Below the pieces are notes generated by a model. The model had not been told where the DNA came from, did no database searches, and saw nothing but the letters and a program-made list of their open reading frames with translations. Shown here piece by piece: positions 47,540 to 58,909 of a stretch of 64,000 nucleotides of DNA (positions are counted from its first letter, which is position 1; each line of letters opens with the position of its first letter). The position numbers were made by a program, and so were the translations under genes. The stretch comes from Lonicera japonica (taxonomy: Eukaryota; Streptophyta; Magnoliopsida; Dipsacales; Caprifoliaceae): the NCBI GenBank assembly GCA_021464415.1, contig JAKCWG010000392.1, positions 1-64,000 of the forward strand, read 5' to 3'.

Positions 47540-47664
47540 GTATGTTTCTGTTAGCGATGGCTCTTGTTGACTCAAAAAATGTTGCTAATTGGGAATGGTT
47601 CTTAAACCATCTGAAGGTTATTGGCGGAACGTTTAGACAAATAACGTTTAGTACAATTATATAA

Positions 47665-48507
47665 TTGTGTTTTTGTTTTGTGTTAGAAATTAAGAAGCTT
47701 CACCTTTGTATGTCTGTTATATTAACATTGCGAATGGGTGGTCTTATCGTTAAAAGTAATTATAATTATTGTTAAAATAATATATAATTTTGAAAATATA
47801 TTGTACAACTTTTAAAATCAATACGTAATTTACCCTAACAAAAATATAATTATTTGACAATAAGTGTAACTAGCCTTATGAATTTTCATTTTAACTAACT
47901 TCCTTTCTTTCTTTTTTTTCCCTTCAATGTGTAAGTGTTATGAATTGTTTAGTGATGGGTCAAATCAAAATAAAATGCTAAAAAAATGGGACTTGAAGCC
48001 ACCTCTTGGATTTAGGAATAATTACTATACTAGTTAAGAACCCGTGCAATGCACGGATGTTTAACAATTTTTATTGTTAATAATCTGTAGATTATTAAAA
48101 AAAATTGATGTACAAATAACATAGTTTAGAATATGTTTTGAATGTTATATCTTCATTCTATAGCATATTAAAATAGAAATTCCAAAAAAAATAAAATTTG
48201 GGAGCAAAGGACGAAACACCTTGTAGATGGTTTTTTCTTTTTACATTTTGTGAGCATTAGCATCCAATGTGAGCACACATCACAACAAACCAGGAGGTGC
48301 TAAATGCATTTAGCACCCCCTTTCAGCATTTACACTGTTGTGCTGAATTTTTTATTTTTATTTTATTGGGACAGCACCATTGCTTGGAGAAGTTACAATA
48401 TGTCAATTTCATAAGGTGCAACTATATCACAAACATTGAATAATTAATCACAAAAATTAATTAATAAAATATAATTAAAAATAAGAAATAAAATTTAAGG
48501 AACTTAC
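47665..48507. other. Spacer between the two MULE genes
   Basis: AT-rich. One isolated palindrome unit at 48,293-48,318 (GGAGGTGCTAAATGCATTTA and its mirror). No coding frame is supported; the missing 3' exons of either gene could have been here. Confidence 0.5.
48030..48056 (-). mobile_element. Possible Helitron 3' end
   Basis: On the minus strand, the hairpin CCGTGCATTGCACGG is followed eight bases later by CTAG and then T, the usual Helitron 3' layout (short hairpin, CTRR, insertion before T). No 5' TC end or helicase was found. Confidence 0.3.
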
Positions 48508-49225
48508 AAGCAATTGAATAACACACCCGGGAGTCCGGATGAGATCTTTGTAATTTTTCTTAACCATTCTCATTAAATGATCATGTATAATGGTAGCCTA
48601 CTAAAAATCAACTACCTTCTCCAAATCTTCAGCACAGGGCACAAAACTTAAAGTAAGTGCCCTATTTGAGTTAGCAAAAAAAAAATAGTTGCTAACATGT
48701 AGAGTATAAGGCATCGTGCAAAATCCTCCTCGGCGCCGTCTTCCAAAACCGTGCTCCGTACAACAGATAGAACACTCGAAACTTTCAACGACGACTCGCC
48801 TTTGAATTGCCTCTGCATAAATTCTAAACCACACACGGATTCAGACGACCGTGGGATAATCTTACTGCCATGCTTTGGCAGTCCAAAAGTAACGGAAACG
48901 TCATCGGGAGTCAACTTAACTACCTCCCCGACAATCAAAAAAGCAGCATCCTTCTCCGAATAGGCAAAATAATTTTCTTGCCTACTTGACCTATTATTCC
49001 GATATGATCTGGAATGATTTTATCATCAAAAATTGCCTTAAACATAGAACCAAAGTGTGTCTTCATCATAGCTTCAATGTGACAATTTTTAATCTTACCA
49101 CGACCCTTCAAACTACTAATTTCCTCAACAACAACTGGGAGGTTGCATCTAAACACAATTGGTCTAGATAATTCTTTTACTGCAGATTTTCCAACCCTCC
49201 CTGATTTCTTTCCACCTTTCTTCAC
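48508..49225 (-). pseudogene. Second MULE-associated gene, convergent to the transposase
   Basis: Minus strand. From MKKGGKKSGRVGKS (49,225) it reads RCNLPVVVEEISSLKGRGKI, then AMMKTHFGSMFKAIFDDKI. After a frameshift near 48,965 it reads EVVKLTPDDVSVTFGLPKHG, then a helix CLILYMLATIFFF, a second shift and stop, and ends CVIQLL at a GTAAGT donor (48,507). The order (basic start, small globular region, xLTxxDVxxxxGLP motif) resembles the plant-specific region that precedes Ulp1-like proteases in several MULE families; no protease is visible here. Function is unknown. It is disabled by at least two frameshifts and two stops. Confidence 0.5.
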
Positions 49226-49479
49226 AGGTTTACATTATTTCTTCTTACTTCTAGATACATTATCCTTCCTTTTTCCTCTTCGAAGAAAAACCCTTTTCTT
49301 CAGAAACTCTTCCTGAAGTACTTGTATTCATTGTCCCTTCAACACAATTGATATAAACCTTCATTACCACTGTTATCTAGTGGCATTATAAAAATAAATA
49401 TACACATATATCTAGTTAGCAAACTTACAATAATACACATCAAAGTCCTAAATCTATTTTGTTGTCAACTTTGCTCACA

Positions 49480-50060
49480 AGAGGTGCTAAATGCATTTAG
49501 CACCTCCTGTGAGTTAATGACAGGAGGTGCAAAATGAATTTAGCACTTCCTGGTTTGCTTTCAACTTTGCTTACAGGGGGTGCTAAATGCATTTGGCACC
49601 CCCTGTGAGTTAATGACAGGGGGTGTTAAATGAATTTAGCACCTCATTTGCTTTCAACTTTGCTCACAGGGGGGCTAAATGCATTATGAACCTCCTGGTT
49701 TGATGTCAACTTTGCTCACATAGGGGTGCTAAATGAATTTAGCACCCCCTGGTTTGCTTTCAACTTTGCTCAAAGGGGGTGCTAAATGCATTTAACACCC
49801 ATCCATTGCTTCAGATAAAATGTTACAAAACAAAAATGTTCCACAAAATCTACATATAAATTTGAAGAGAACAAAATTCAACAAATAAACACAAAACAAA
49901 TAACAAAAAAAAATTCCAAAATACATTTAGCACCAATTATCCATAAGTTCAATGGTAACAAACATCATTTAACACCAAAAATGAACAAAAGATAATCAAA
50001 AAGGATTTAGCACCTCCTGGTTTGCTGTCAACTTTGCTCACAGGGGTTTAGCACCCATCC
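49480..50060. repeat. Palindrome array, right block
   Basis: About eight units at 49,482-49,805, with spacers CTCCTGGTTTGCTTTCAACT and TTGCTCACAGGGG, then scattered half-units (TTTAGCACC) to 50,055. The core matches the left and intron blocks. Confidence 0.9.
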
Positions 50061-50639
50061 ATTGCTACAGATAAAATGATACAAAACTATAATGTTCAAC
50101 AAGTGAACACAAAACTCATAAATGTGTTTTCAACTTCAAAATCAACACAAAACGTAAATACAAAATCAACACAAAACTCATAAATCAATTAACGAAAGAA
50201 TAAATGCGTACCTTAACTAAAAACTGAAACGACGAAAAAAAATGAGCAACGACGACAACAGGAACAACAATGAAGAACGAAAGTGCAGAGAAAATATAGA
50301 GAGAAAAAATTTTGATCGTCTAGATAGAGTAGAAATTTTGATCGTGGTAGTTGAATAAGAGATAGGGGAGGATCGTGGTAGCATAGGAATACCGAAGGTT
50401 TAGCAGAGGTTTTATCAGGGGCATTTTTGTCCATTAATATTTCTCATAATCCTTAATATAAAAGGATATTATCAAAAGTGTCCTTAATATATAATTAGAT
50501 AATGAAATTAGTCCTTTTCATTTTTATTAGTTATGAATCTGTCCTTATAATCATGAAACATTATAGAGTGAGGTCTTATAACCCATTTTCTCAAAATACT
50601 ATTAATTCTTTTTTAAGAAAATGTAAAAATATATTAATT

Positions 50640-51180
50640 GGTCAAACTCAAGCATATGTCAAATTAATTTATTTATGTATATATGTACGACATTTTTTCA
50701 AATGAATCCTGAATATTAATTGAAAATAAGTCTCTTGCTTAATGCTGGTTGTCTTTGACAAATTTGGTAGCTTTTGATTGCCTAAATTCATAACGTACAA
50801 TTTGATTCCACCTAAATGTAAATATTTCTCAAATACTTATCATTTTTTCTCTCTTAGATTTTAATACAAACGTGTAGTTTAAATAGATTTAAATTATTAC
50901 TTTTAGAATTTTTTTGGAATGCATAACATTTCTTTTAAAAAGTTTTAAAAACAAAGAAAAAAAAAGTGGAGAAAGAAATGGGAGCTTGAGCTAGCTAGAG
51001 GTAGAGGAGAAAATATATGCAGGTGGGGTTTTGAGGAGAAAATATATTAATTGGTCAAATTCAAGCAGATGTCAAATTAATTTATTTATGTATATATGTA
51101 CAACATTTTTTCAAATGAATTCTGAATATTAATTGAAAATAAGTCTCTTGGTTAATGGTGGTTTTCTTTAACAATTTGAT
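50640..51180. repeat. Local tandem duplication right of the MULE
   Basis: ATTAATTGGTCAAACTCAAG...AATAAGTCTCTTGCTTAATG (50,634-50,750) is repeated at 51,045-51,165 with few changes. Between them lies the right copy of the 43,930 direct repeat. Together these indicate unequal exchange around the transposon. No gene was seen. Confidence 0.8.
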
Positions 51181-51947
51181 TCCACCGAAATTCACGGTAC
51201 AATGGAGTGGTTTTGATGCTCCATGTCAAACTTCTAGGTGGAGAAATTTTATTTAGACAGAAGGAGAAATCGAATAAATTAAATTAATGCTCTCTGGTGA
51301 GAGTTTTTATTTACCATATATATTACGTTTCTTAATATAAAAAAATTGTATTCATAGAAATGATGGAGAAGGCCTAAGCAACAATTGATGTTTACATTTC
51401 TTTATAATTTTGGAATTCTACTTAAGGTTGAAAAGTTTTAAAAGAAAAAAAAATCTAGTTTGCATAATAAAATAGCCATGAGCTTAGCCTTAGCCAAATT
51501 TACAAGTTTGCAGCAGAAATTAAATGAAATTCATTTTATAGGAACACATTTGTAAGAAAATAGGAAATTTCATTAATTGAAAAAATAGTTGATTAGGATG
51601 GTGTTGCAAAAAAAAAAAAAAAAAAAAAAAATGCACGCAAGAAACTACTAGACTACATGCACTTGTAGGCCACAACATAGAATCTTTGAGGGTAAGACCA
51701 CTAACAACTCTAGTCTCGATGTGGATGGCCTTCTTTTCATTGGACGGGTGAAAGGGGCTTAATACATAGCGTGGTGCATAAACTGATCGACTTCACCCAA
51801 AAATCCCTTTTGAAAAACAAAAATTCTCTCTAAAAAAGTGGCAAAATGGAAATATTTAATATAAGGGGGACTTTTTTCTAATCTGAATACCGAAACAAAA
51901 GACTAAAGATTAAAGACTTGTTTGAAGGCTCAAAATCGAATTTGAAA
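51181..51947. other. Intergenic AT-rich DNA
   Basis: No gene seen. A run of 23 A is at 51,609-51,631. Confidence 0.5.
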
Positions 51948-52103
51948 GGTCTGTTTGTTTTATTTCTAAGTGTCACATCTAAATAGGTGATGTTCGTTTG
52001 AACATATATATTTGAATGTTGAATAAATATTATTTAAACATTTTTGCCATTACTTTGAAATGACAATATCCAATAAAAAGGGAAAAGAGGTATTTATCAA
52101 TGA

Positions 52104-53371
52104 TTGTTTGGTTGAGATTTTAAAATAAGTTTTTTAGATAAGTTTTTGGGAAGTGTGAAAGTAGATTGAAAAGTGAATTTATTTTTTGTTAGAGTTTTTC
52201 AACCAATTCAAAAAAACTCATGAATTTTTTTTAAAAAATAGTCACAATGGATCTTATTTTATAGATCTCGATATGATGAGTAGGTTTAGGGCTGGCCACG
52301 GTTCGGTTACCGAACCGAAATGGTCGGTTTTCAAACCGAACCGACTTGGTCGGTTTACACATTAAGGGAACCGCTACCGAACCGCAGTAGTCGGTTTACC
52401 GACATTCGGTTTTACCGAAATTATCGGTCGGTTCGGTTGCCGATGGATTAAAACCGACCATTGAATTGCAAAAAAAAAAAATTGATCTTTCCCAGGCAGC
52501 AGCCAATGACCCACTTCCATCCAAAAACCATCGTTTACATGTGAACCACCAAGTTGCAAACAAGCATATTAGTCCAAACAAATTACATTCAAATACTCAC
52601 TTCCATCCATAATTTTCTAATCTAACCAGAAATATAGCAGATCGAGAAAAATGAGAGAAGGACGGTCGACGGAGGTCGAAGAAGGAGACAATGAGGGAGA
52701 AAACGAAGGCAGTGAGGGATGGGATTGAGGGGCGACGATGAGAAGGAAATGTGAGGCGGTGAGTGTGTTTCTTAGAGTGAGATTTGATTTGACAGTGAGA
52801 GATGAGAGAGGTTGTGTCATGCGTGTGCCAAACCTTGCGTGTAAAATCTGTAGATAGATAGGAAATAAGAGATGAGAGGTGAGACTTAAGAGGTGAAGAG
52901 ACAAGAGAGAGAAAGCAGGTATGGGTGAGTGGTGATTGTGTATGATTGAGAGCTCATCTTTTAAGTATAATATATTTTTTTATAAAAATAATATATTTAA
53001 AGTTGTGGTCGGTCGGTCGGTAAATACCGATATTATGAAAGTTACAAACCGCTTTCGCAACCGCATATAGTCGGTAACCGAATAAGCGGTAACCGAAATA
53101 AAACGGTCGGTCGGTTTACCCACCGACATTGGTCGGTTCGGTCGGTTTTCGGTCGGTTTTCGGTTTGCGGTACGAAAATGCCACCCCTAAGTAGGTTTCA
53201 AATATATATATATTTTTTTATCTAATTCCAATTTTTGAATTTAAAGTTATGATGTTTTAAAAATTTTATGAGATAGAAAGTAAAGTGAAGTAAATTTTGG
53301 GAAGTATGAAGTAAAATTGACTTTTTTGTAAAAATTTTAAAAACGTGATTTTAAAATATCAACCAAACACC
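52104..53371. mobile_element. Middle MITE of the nest
   Basis: Inverted ends TGTTTGGTTGAGATTTTAAA and TGTTTGGTTGATATTTTAAA, differing at one position, followed on both sides by related AAGTTTTTGGGAAGT-like text. Removing the hAT insertion leaves an element of about 360 bp. Exact ends may be off by a few bases. Confidence 0.6.
52287..53189. mobile_element. Non-autonomous hAT element, perfect 8-bp target duplication
   Basis: Ends TAGGGCTGGCCACGGTTCGG and, reversed, TAGGGGTGGCATTTTCGTAC, flanked by AGTAGGTT on both sides (52,279-52,286 and 53,190-53,197). Subterminal regions are packed with GGTCGGTT and CCGAACCG motifs, likely hAT transposase-binding repeats. The 903-bp interior has no transposase. 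Confidence 0.9.
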
Positions 53372-53514
53372 AAGTGTCCAGACTTCAAAGAGGATATAGC
53401 CTCTGAATTTTCAAGAGGTAAAATAAGTTATCATTAAAGTTTTAAACTCACCAAATATATTTTAAACTTCTGAAATATCTGTTCAAACTTTAGAGGTAAA
53501 AAACAAACGACTCC

Positions 53515-56050
53515 TAAGAGAAAATTGAAAAGTAAGTAAAATTTAGCCATCGTCCGCGGTAGCAACAAAAAAAGAATACAAATTTAGGTCACATTAGCCT
53601 GTATTTTGTTGCCATAGAAGTCAAATCAGTCAGGGGAGAAGGCGAGCTGCGAAGTGAAGGGAAGTGGAAGATGAGCAAAACTGTAATAAGAAAGGGGGAT
53701 ATTCTCATATATATATATACACTAGCTTTCAATCCACGCGATGCTTGAACGTCTTTATACATCGATTTTGTGTTGTAATTGGTACATGACTACCAGAAAT
53801 TAGAACGTCAAATGCAAAATGAAAAGTGAAGTAAATATTAGTTTGATATATACATAGAACTTGTAACAAATAGTTAAACATTAATGAATTCATAAATAAT
53901 CAAAAAAAGTTACAAAATAAATTCAATTTGAATAAAATTATACTTACAATGGGAGCGCCCAAGATAAATTTACTTTAGTACAAATATATGAAGTTTCATA
54001 TATGTAATACGAAAAGCATCAATGAATAATTTTGACTTTCTGATTAACACTGACTCTAAGTTTGCATAATTTTAAATGCGGTAGGTTAAAAAAAGAAGTC
54101 ACTAGAAGAAAATTTATATTACCCGACAAAAATATTTTGTCAGCTAAACTCATATTTTGTCGGCGAAGACTCTTGGGCGTCGACAAAAGATGTTTGTTGG
54201 GCACATTATTACGCGTTAATTTCTAGTCATATCAAGACCGCAAACAAAAGCTCTTATCTATAAAAAATTAATTAGGCGTAGTGAAGTGAGAAATAAGGTG
54301 TCAATCCAAATCTTTGGGGAGTGATCTTGAAGAATATAAAGAAAACTTGAGACTGCAAATTAAATCCAATTTTAATTTTCGAAAGTCATTTTGTTTTCTT
54401 TTAATTAAAATTAAAATTATATTTTCTTTTATATATATATATTTTTCTTTATTTTCTGTAAAAAAATTTCTTTTCACCACCCCAAAGAAAATTTTTCATG
54501 TAAATAAAAATAAAAATTAGACCTTATCTCATTACATCACTTGAAGGAGCGTAAAAATAAATGCCCAACCTCCTCAACAACGAGAGCCTAGATTTTAGAC
54601 CAGCATGAAGTATACCTAGCAAATGCACTAATTGCTATTGATTTTCCAAGCCAATTGCAGTTCTTACCATAACTGGTTTAAGACTAATGCTAGAGCCCAA
54701 AATAATACCCAAAGCCTTTGAATTACACTTGCTTTCCGTTGATTTGCTTGTTCTTTGGTTTGTTTATTAAATCTAATTTATTTATTTTTTGGTTCAAGAG
54801 TTCAATATATGTTTGATTGAAGTTTTACAAAGGAATTCAAGATTCCTTGGAAATTAAAAGGGAATTCCATACAAATTTTTGCATGCAAATTCTAGAATTT
54901 CTAAGTGCATTTTTGTGCATGTGACATGCCAAGCCATACAATTTTATTTTTTTGTTTTTATCATTATTTCTATATGTAAAAATGGTCACATATAGGAAAT
55001 TTCATGACTTAGGGTGAAATAATTAAATAGAGCCACAACACCACCTTATTCAATGAAACAAATTATATATATTTTTTAAATAAGGTGGCAATTAAGATAG
55101 AGATGAAACCACCTTATTCAGTATTTTACTACTTCTAAAAGTTCCTTTGACAATGAAATTTATCAAAATTTTGTTGCTCTTCTATCAGTCTTTACTTGTC
55201 AAACTGATCAGGTAATGGCAGTTTAATACATTAACCAAGATAAATATATGGTGAACCAAACTTTGGATCAACAAGCAACAAACAAAAAATTCATAAAAAA
55301 TTATTCTTTGGATAATTGGAAATTAATTAAAGACTATAGACCTTCTTGTTGCATCATCATCACTTCTATCAAGCTTCATCGCTCTGCAATTTAAATTCAG
55401 AAAATGAAAAGGAGGAAAATTATGCAATTGTAAATACGATCCATTTGATTTTATAAATATAATTTAATGCAAAACATTTTTATATTATTATACTAAATTT
55501 AAGATTGTAAAAGCTAAACGCGTTGGTTTAGAAACACTGTCAGTTAGGGGCCTCTTATTATGTCTGGTTAGTTTATGACATTTTCTTCCTTTGACTTTTT
55601 TTTTGAATAATTCTTTTGTTTATCTTGTTTGAATTTCTTGTGATATGTGTATGAATTAGTTTGAATTTATTTTCATTGATCTAATTCTGAATTTAATTAT
55701 ATATTTATTTTCTTGCATTTATATTTAAGAATGGTAGTATTGGAATTCAACTTAATTAATTGAAATAATAAAATAATTAATATTTTGTACTGAATTAAAA
55801 AGTTGTTCTATAAACTAATGAATTCAATTGATTATTCATTTATTATAAGCACCATTTATATATTGTCCTTTATTATTATTTTCTATTATTTTAATCCAAT
55901 AAATAATAAATTTGTGCTTAAAAAAAAAGTTATCCTCCAAACTAATACCTCAAAAAGATCATCATTTATTAGAAAGAGAGTGTGACATTCGCCTTCCAAA
56001 AAAAAACCCATAAATTAAAACATTATGCTCATTAGTTAACATTTTTGTCT
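53515..56050. other. Intergenic AT-rich DNA
   Basis: No gene supported. 54,128-54,200 contains inverted GACAAAATATTTTGTC-like motifs and 53,720-53,760 resembles the Helitron-like end at 48,030 in decayed form. 55,310-55,400 resembles part of the RLK 3' flank (TTGCATCA...CTTCTATCAAGCTTCA). Confidence 0.45.
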
Positions 56051-56059
56051 TTTTAGACT

Positions 56060-57424
56060 TAGCATTCATCAAAAGCAGGGTCGGCCCTTAGTTTATAAGG
56101 GTCCTAAGTGAATTTTTTAGTTCGAGGTACTTTTAATTTTGCCTTTTTGTATATTAATATTTTCAAACACACTAATAAATTTATAACAGAATAAAAAAAT
56201 GAAAGAAAAGAGAACAAATAAAATTTATTAGTCTAATTGAATTTAGTTAAAACAAAACCTAAAAGCTAGAGTTTCATTCCAAAAAAATATATATTCAAAT
56301 CAAAGCAGTGGCCCATCGGAGAATCGTGGCGCTTATCTGGGCCTACGTTATTACTAAAAATGAAAAGGAACACTTCAGCACTTCTAAATCAGTTGGGCTT
56401 AAACATCGGCTTAAAAAGTTAAGGGACTTGCGCCAAAACCAATTATAAAAATAAGGGGTACTGCCATAAGTTAAGCTCTAGGCAATCCTGATCAAATGTA
56501 AGTCGTAACTCATAAACGCATATGCCAAATTCAGATATATCATAATTTAGTCACAAATGCTGAAGATGATTTTAGAGGAAAACAAAAATTTCAAAATCAT
56601 TGGATAGTTTATAATTATATATATCTTTCTAAAACAAAAATAAAGCGCTTTCTCTAGCCTCTTTTTTTAATACGCGGATAATATTGATTCACCAATAGTC
56701 TAATTTCACTCTCATCTCCACATGTAACCAATTAATACACTAGTCTATTAATTCTCTCTTCTCAAATTATTCGGAACCTTCTTCAACCTTACAAAATGTA
56801 TGATATCGAAGCCCTAATTACCTTCAACATTCATGGTGGTTACCTTGAAGTATCATGAGGAGTCAGTCTGGTTTGCTCACTATAGCCAACTACAACAATT
56901 TGCATATGTGGGAGACAAACATCAAGATGCATCTCTCCGGCACTGTGATCCACTTTGATATTTCTCTCAATCGGATAGCGTTTCTCCATTAAAAAGCTTC
57001 GTCTTCATATCCTACTTGCAAGATACTCAATTACAATATTCGCACCTTTAATTTGAGGCATGTAACTAATTTTATGCGTCCTCAATGTGTTGTAATTTAC
57101 CAATAATTTACCGATTTTGCTACAAACTAGGCTGCGAATTCAAACATTTTTTTCCAATAGAAGAGCACTTGAAGTTGTACATTTAAGTAAACATATGAAT
57201 TTGTTGCAACTTTTAGCTATTGTATTCACATTTTGGTCATTAATAATTATTTTCCACATCTAACTTAGTTTTAAAATTATTTTAGATTTCATATATATAA
57301 GGAGGGTTTCTTATCTGGACCGCCCTTAAGTTAACTAACTTAAGGATCTATTTCGAAGGGTAGAAAGATGAAATTTTTTCATGAAATTTAATTGAGATCG
57401 ATCATTCCTATAATTAAGTAGATC
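56060..57424. repeat. Duplicated RLK-cluster flank, copy 4
   Basis: 56,060-56,765 aligns with 2,785-3,850, and 56,850-57,424 aligns with 10,189-10,700. It represents the same region as 2.8-10.7 kb without the inserted retroelements, so it shows the empty site of the TRIM (CCTTGAAGTATCATGAGGAG). Confidence 0.75.
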
Positions 57425-57606
57425 ATCTGGAAAGAATCGTTCACGACGATCATTGCATGTAACACATCCCATTGACATAAATGGAAAGAATCACTCCACA
57501 AACTGAGAGCTCCAAAAGTTCTTTTTTGAAGGAATATGGTGAGAACGGAGAAGAAGAAGAAGAAGAAGGCATGGAAATTAAAAGAGGGGAATGATCTTAA
57601 ACACAT
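57425..57606 (-). pseudogene. LRR-RLK first-exon stub (copy 4)
   Basis: Minus strand. It begins MCLRSFPSFNFHAFFFFFF (signal peptide) and continues to the LRR cap (WSDSFHLCQWD, ALSLW), then ends at about 57,425, where the sequence becomes RLK 3' flank (AGTAGATCATCTG). All LRR, transmembrane and kinase sequence is deleted. It is non-functional. Confidence 0.85.
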
Positions 57607-58340
57607 TTTGGTATTTTAATGTAAGCTAGGTGCGTTTATGATATTGTAATTCTATCTTTCTCTCCTTTGTGTGCTTTGAATAAATAGAATTCTTTTGGGT
57701 GATAATTAATACAAAAGTTGGAAAGATTTTGAAAGATTTTGCATTTTGAAAGAATTCTTTTGTGTGCTTTGATGCTTGCATTTTGAAAATAAAAATAAAA
57801 TATTAATACTGATAGTTAGTCAAATAACAAATAGGCATCCCCAGATAAAAAAGTTAGAGACACATTATTACATAATAATAATTTTCTCTATCTTTTTTTT
57901 ATAAGAAAAAAAAGTTCAAATAATTATATTTTTTAAAAATAAATCCCTTATTGAGCAATGTTAGGGTAGAGTAACAAGTTAAAAAAAATTATGTTTTAAA
58001 ATGACAATTTTACCAAGATTAAGGTTAAAATCAATAAGATATTTGAAATCATTTAATAAATATGCTTAGTTTTACTTCAATTTTATAAGGTTAATAGTTT
58101 AATATATAATACAATTATTATGAGGAATTTCTGCAACTCTGATTAATTTAACTTTTGCATGCATTTAATATATAATAATGATATAATCTAAAGGATAAAC
58201 CAGTGAATTATCAAGTTGAGAAAATTTTTTATTTTTTTATTTTATATAAGGTATAAGTTAATCATTCCCCATATTATCCATGTGCAACAAAAATTTCACA
58301 AATGAAATAAGATAAAAAGTCCTTCTCAGAAACAATATAT
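57607..58340. repeat. RLK 5' flank, copy 4
   Basis: 57,607-57,720 matches 28,457-28,560 and 1,218-1,330; 58,070-58,300 matches 28,730-28,960 (TATAATCTAAAGGATAAACC, GTATAAGTT...CATATTATCCATGTG). Non-coding. Confidence 0.75.
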
Positions 58341-58399
58341 AATTTATTATTATTTCAACAGTATACGTGGAAAAATTAAGAAAGTGACTGCACAACAAC

Positions 58400-58909
58400 T
58401 TCTAGAAGTGAGCCCGTGGAATTAATTATTAGTATTATTAATTTATTTATTTTCAAAATGCAAGCATCAAAAAGAAAGTATTCATACTATTATAACCAGG
58501 ATCGAGATGTTGGAGAAAAAATAAGAACTTTTATTTATTTCAAACTTGGACTTATAAAAGAAAAGAAAAGAAAAGAAAAACAGAAGAAGAAATACGACAG
58601 GGGAGAGAGATGCAAGAGAGAGAAAACAAAAGATACTTCCAACCATTACAAGCCTCTCCTTTTAAAGCAAAAAAAGCAAACTTAAATAGTACTTAAATAG
58701 TAAAAAGTTAAAATAATACAAGCTTTAATTATTACAAGTTTAAAGTAAAAGGCAAAAAATTGTCCGTGGGCTCCTTGGGTTGAATGTTCTAGATTAGCGC
58801 ATTAAAATGCGCCGGTGCAGCCGGATATCTACAAGAAGCCAAAACTTTAATAACTTTAATAAAGTTGTTAATACTTTAATAAAGTAACAAGAATCTTCGT
58901 AATTATGTC
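58400..58909 (-). other. Probable 3' non-coding region of the endogenous pararetrovirus
   Basis: Follows the stop of the last viral ORF on the minus strand. It holds a TATAAGT motif and an AAATAAATAAAAG polyadenylation-like signal near 58,530-58,560. In caulimovirids the genomic promoter and polyadenylation signal lie in such a region; that role is inferred. A plus-strand frame of 89 residues here is Lys-rich and low complexity and is not called. Confidence 0.4.

Larger units (their letters stand above)
45844..47664 (+). pseudogene. MULE (Mutator-like) transposase, one intron, broken
   Basis: First part (45,844-46,296): an N-terminal MuDR-type region (FGFQVTIGLSIDVLKRS) and an acidic Ser-rich linker, closed by TGA at 46,294. 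The next frame has the zinc-finger-like FEYKKNSSDQITVVC and CTWRIHVSP. 46,479-46,928 holds CGITFKNLRNPQMIS, YRRE-like helices, and the first catalytic Asp block FCRALIALDGCHLK. A 1-base loss follows, then SATATNGGG up to the splice donor at 46,929. After the intron: [20 protein letters not shown], with the second Asp and the Trp-rich motif. The C-terminus is missing. The family cuts and pastes DNA in the nucleus. The first stop could derive from CGA. Confidence 0.85.
44400..50510. mobile_element. MULE-like DNA transposon with palindrome arrays and two genes
   Basis: Unified by a MULE transposase (plus), a convergent second gene (minus) and a shared palindrome family in the left flank, intron, spacer and right flank. 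Candidate terminal repeats are weak: AATTAAGGACATTATATTAAAAAG near 44,447 resembles the reverse complement of the region near 50,490 (TATTAAGGACACTTTTGATA). I could not define exact ends or a 9-bp target duplication. Both genes are broken. Boundaries are approximate. Confidence 0.55.
51948..53514. mobile_element. Outer inverted-repeat element of a three-level nest
   Basis: Ends GGTCTGTTTGTTTTATTTCT (left) and, reversed, GGAGTCGTTTGTTTTTTACC (right). A second stretch inward also pairs: CGTTTGAACATATATATTTG with GTTTGAACAGATATTTCAGA. No clear target duplication was found (AAA against TAA), so class is uncertain. It contains the next two elements. Confidence 0.45.

Noticed and set aside
50213..50434. 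73-residue minus frame with Cys-rich end
   Set aside because: No homology recognised; it lies in the MULE terminal region and is short.
58416..58685. 89-residue plus-strand frame
   Set aside because: Lys/Glu-rich low complexity antisense to the viral non-coding region.
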